Part shown: in pieces, positions 5,755-6,108 of the stretch | How positions within the stretch are numbered: the stretch's first letter is position 1 | Layout of the letters: the number at the start of each line of letters is the position of its first letter | Source of the DNA: Bacillota bacterium | GTDB lineage: Bacteria > Bacillota > Clostridia > Christensenellales > Aristaeellaceae | Direction of reading: 5' to 3' | NCBI GenBank assembly: GCA_019137115.1 | Contig: JAGVSV010000154.1 | Span: forward strand, 1-6,108 | DNA: 6,108 nucleotides | Notes under the pieces: model-generated | What the model was told of the DNA's origin: nothing | Seen by the model: only the letters and a program-made list of their open reading frames with translations | Databases searched by the model: none | Position numbers and translations under genes: made by a program

Positions 5755-5794
5755 TCCACCAGATTGGCTGGACGCGTAGCGGCGGCTTTGCCGA
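5701..5794 (+). repeat. Exact 47-bp tandem duplication in the transpeptidase gene
   Basis: Bases 5701-5747 and 5748-5794 are identical and directly adjacent, each starting AACCTGATCCACC and ending GGCTTTGCCGA. The bases flanking the two copies do not match, so the repeat unit is exactly 47. Since 47 is not a multiple of three, the second copy shifts the reading frame and makes the codon series GCC GAA ACC TGA. Deleting one copy joins the two halves of the YkuD domain in a single frame. Confidence 0.97.
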
Positions 5795-6108
5795 GCACGA
5801 AGCGACGCTGGGCGCCAAGGCATCGCACGGCTGTGTGCGCATGCAACGCGCCGCTGGCCAAGGCGCCCTGAACGCGTATTGGATCTGGTCCCACCTGCCC
5901 ACCGGCACCAAGGTGCTGGTGCTGGATGACCCGGACCAGCGGCTGGAACAAATGCGCGCCATGTTCCCGGAGCGGTACCCGGTCGCACCTCCCATGCCCA
6001 CCCAAGCGCCGGTGGCGGAGCCAACCGAAGCGCCCGAGGCGGTCGCCAGCGTTCCATCCGGACCGGAGCAGACCGTGGTCATGACCTTTGGCGGGGACAG
6101 CGTGCTGG
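5748..6108 (+). pseudogene. Displaced 3' part of the transpeptidase-CapA gene (incomplete at window end)
   Basis: The frame beginning at the second repeat copy stays open to the window end and completes the protein that stops at 5754. It has no start codon or ribosome binding site near its beginning and is preceded by an in-frame TAG at 5730-5732. It encodes HEATLGAKASHGCVRMQ, the YkuD active-site block with the Cys codon at 5832-5834. The usual domain ending follows (YWIWSHLPTGTKVLVLDD), then a Pro/Glu/Ala-rich linker (about 5970-6070). Last comes TVVMTFGGDSVL (6072-6107), which matches the first strand and metal-ligand Asp (GAC 6096-6098) of CapA/PGA_cap domains. With one repeat copy removed, these residues would be numbered 395-513 of the fusion protein. 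The rest of the CapA domain lies beyond the window. The CapA call rests on this short block plus the pgs context. Confidence 0.8.

Noticed and set aside
4495..6057. A 520-codon open frame on the minus strand across the transpeptidase gene.
   Set aside because: It is antisense to clear YkuD coding sequence, is rich in Arg, Gly and Ala with no recognisable domain, and lacks a convincing ribosome binding site. Long antisense frames are expected in GC-rich DNA.

Overview
The window comes from a GC-rich member of the Firmicutes, most likely an anaerobic clostridial lineage. This rests on strong AGGAGG-type ribosome binding sites, a Pgs-type poly-gamma-glutamate (PGA) locus, a sodium-pump decarboxylase subunit and YkuD/SH3b envelope proteins. 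Species-level placement is not possible from this sequence alone.

Region 1 (1-2033, + strand) is the end of a PGA synthesis operon. It holds the C-terminal part of PgsB (cut by the window edge), complete PgsC and complete PgsW. The genes overlap by 8 and 4 bases and are surely co-transcribed and translationally coupled. PgsB is the ATP-dependent glutamate ligase, PgsC its small membrane partner and PgsW a membrane-anchored accessory protein of uncharacterised role. The usual CapA/PgsA gene does not follow pgsC here.

Region 2 (2064-3420, - strand, convergent with the pgs genes) is a two-gene transcription unit. It encodes a complete OadB/GcdB/MmdB-type beta subunit of a Na+-translocating decarboxylase and a 43-residue OadG-related membrane peptide too short for most gene callers. 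It has a near-consensus promoter (TTGAAA-17 bp-TATAAT) and a terminator overlapping the pgsW stop codon. No carboxyltransferase or biotin-carrier gene is present.

Region 3 (3421-6108, + strand after a divergent promoter region) encodes two exported envelope proteins, each with its own promoter. The first is a 242-residue protein with three SH3-like repeats, followed by a clear intrinsic terminator. The second is a large multidomain protein: signal peptide, two FlgD-like Ig modules, an SH3-like region, a YkuD L,D-transpeptidase domain, a Pro-rich linker and the first residues of a CapA-type domain. A transpeptidase-CapA fusion close to pgsBCW suggests a link between the PGA polymer and peptidoglycan.

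The most striking feature is an exact 47-bp tandem duplication (5701-5794) inside the transpeptidase domain, between the conserved His and the SHGC motif. It shifts the frame and creates a stop at 5752-5754. Removing one copy restores a continuous frame to the window end. This is a recent disrupting mutation, a reversible on/off switch, or an assembly artefact. A second pattern is that all three predicted promoters carry a perfect inverted repeat directly upstream of the -10 hexamer, and the two envelope genes share the same very short leader.
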